Part shown: positions 16,230 to 16,774 of the stretch, in pieces
Position numbering within the stretch: the stretch's first letter is position 1
Layout of the letters: the number at the start of each line of letters is the position of its first letter
Assembly (NCBI GenBank): GCA_016882165.1
Contig: VHBV01000009.1
Coordinates: forward strand, 1 to 16,774
From: Candidatus Pelagibacterales bacterium
GTDB lineage: Bacteria; Pseudomonadota; Alphaproteobacteria; Rickettsiales; UBA1997
Reading direction: 5' to 3'
Length of the DNA stretch: 16,774 nt
Program-made: the position numbers and the translations under genes
Notes under the pieces: model-generated
Seen by the model: the letters and a program-made list of their open reading frames with translations, nothing else
Told to the model about the DNA's origin: nothing
Databases searched by the model: none

Positions 16230-16522
16230 TGTTTAAAATTGAATTTACTAATGAGGCAATTTCTAATTTTAGAAAATTAGAAAAAGATAAATCTTTGGCG
16301 AAGCGTTATAAATCAGTCTTAAAAGCACTTGCATATTTAGAAACTAATCCAAAACATCCAGGACTTAATACTCATAAATATTCATCTTTAAAAGGTTTAA
16401 ACGGAGAAGAAATTTTTGAGGCTTATGCAGAAAACAATACTCCAGCAGCTTACAGAATTTTCTGGCACTATGGTCCTAATAAAAATATGATCACGATTGT
16501 TGCTATAACTCCACATCCTTAA
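16229..16522 (+). CDS. RelE/ParE-family toxin
   Basis: A 97-residue protein of the RelE/ParE superfamily: FKIEFTNEAISNFRKLEKD opens the fold, a charged helix follows (residues about 20-45), then YSSLKG, and the C-terminal strands AYRIFWHYGPNKNMITIVAI and TPHP. RelE members cut mRNA in the ribosome, whereas ParE members poison gyrase; the C-terminal YRIFWHYGP...ITIVAITPHP pattern fits the group paired with the SpoVT-like antitoxin above, and I cannot decide the target from sequence. It overlaps the antitoxin by one base. It lies between the exoprotein unit and a partial duplicate of that exoprotein gene, so it would be lost if those copies recombined. Confidence 0.85.
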   Translation: MFKIEFTNEAISNFRKLEKDKSLAKRYKSVLKALAYLETNPKHPGLNTHKYSSLKGLNGEEIFEAYAENNTPAAYRIFWHYGPNKNMITIVAITPHP

Positions 16523-16548
16523 TATTTGTAAAGAGCAAAAACATACTT

Positions 16549-16774
16549 CTTGATTCAGGCAATAAGATTACAATTAATGCTGTGAAGGACATTACAATTT
16601 CCAATTCTTTGGACAGCTACAAACAAACAACAGCGGCGTTTAAGGCTTCCTCATCTTCGCTTTCTCAATCGTCTTCTATTTCTTCGTCATCTTCTCTTTC
16701 TTTGTCATTGCAAGCGAATGCTTTATCATCATCGTCATTGCGAGGAGCGTCAGCGACGTGGCAATCCACATCAC
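16549..16774 (+). pseudogene. Start-less duplicate of an internal exoprotein segment (possible silent cassette; continues past window)
   Basis: Bases 16549-16773 align with 10959-11147 inside the giant gene. By eye 187 of 189 aligned bases match (cc/tt being the two differences), and a 36-bp Ser-rich stretch (16651-16686) is present only here. The reading frame is preserved: LDSGNKITINAVKDITISNS and onward, through the palindromic element (SLRGASATWQS), to the edge with no stop. No ATG in this frame precedes it after the RelE gene, although in-frame GTG and TTG codons exist inside. This fits either a decayed duplicate or a silent 3' cassette like those downstream of tpsA/cdiA genes, which become expressed by recombination into the full gene. 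The part that would decide (its 3' end) lies outside. Confidence 0.75.
16733..16770. repeat. Palindromic repeat arm in the downstream duplicate
   Basis: Exact copy of the 38-base element at 11107-11144, carried along within the duplicated segment. Its presence in both copies shows that the element was inserted before the duplication or conversion event. Confidence 0.85.

Noticed and set aside
1..16774. A TpsB/CdiB outer-membrane transporter or an activating acyltransferase for the exoprotein
   Set aside because: No frame on either strand shows a POTRA/barrel protein of the needed length; the partner must lie elsewhere.
1..16774. tRNA or rRNA genes
   Set aside because: No T-loop GGTTCGAATCC-like motif in a cloverleaf context or rRNA-like conserved block was seen on reading either strand.

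Overview
The window comes from an AT-rich alphaproteobacterium, most plausibly a Rickettsiales-like or similar host-associated lineage. I infer this from the strong A/T codon bias, the weak ribosome binding sites, the compact hemH-ybeY-corC-type operon, and palindromic repeats of the cattgcgaggagcg...gacgtggcaatcca type that occur both between genes and inside a coding frame. The assignment is an inference, because no rRNA or other taxonomic marker is present.

Region 1 (1-3202) is a tightly packed plus-strand housekeeping operon. It holds the 3' end of a hydrophobic membrane protein, ferrochelatase (hemH), the rRNA-maturation endonuclease ybeY, a CBS/CorC_HlyC protein (corC/tlyC-like), and a RimJ/RimL-type GNAT acetyltransferase. 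Gaps are 6-11 nt, or the genes overlap. Region 2 (3203-3524) carries an imperfect palindromic repeat and a good sigma70-type promoter (TTTACA, 17 nt, TATAGT) for the giant gene that follows.

Region 3 (3525-15437) is a single 3970-residue secreted exoprotein of the FHA/CdiA two-partner-secretion class. In order it has a long signal peptide, a TPS domain, a very long beta-helical repeat stalk, a conserved central module, a second repeat block, a hydrophobic pre-toxin segment ending in a VENN-type motif (GENN), and a C-terminal domain. I read that last domain as a serine alpha/beta-hydrolase (lipase-like) toxin. Inside the gene are a 527-bp direct repeat that appears perfect, two palindromic elements read in frame, a 12-bp tandem repeat within the toxin, and a composition change near the pre-toxin/toxin junction.

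Region 4 (15470-16774) begins with a 120-residue three-helix membrane protein that is the best candidate immunity protein. An AbrB-like/RelE-type toxin-antitoxin pair follows. After it comes a start-less, in-frame copy of an internal piece of the giant gene (187 of 189 aligned bases identical, plus a 36-bp indel), still open at the window edge. This layout resembles the silent downstream cassettes known for tpsA/cdiA/maf loci. The direct repeat brackets the toxin, the immunity candidate and the toxin-antitoxin pair, so recombination across it would exchange the whole toxic end. No TpsB/CdiB transporter lies in the window.
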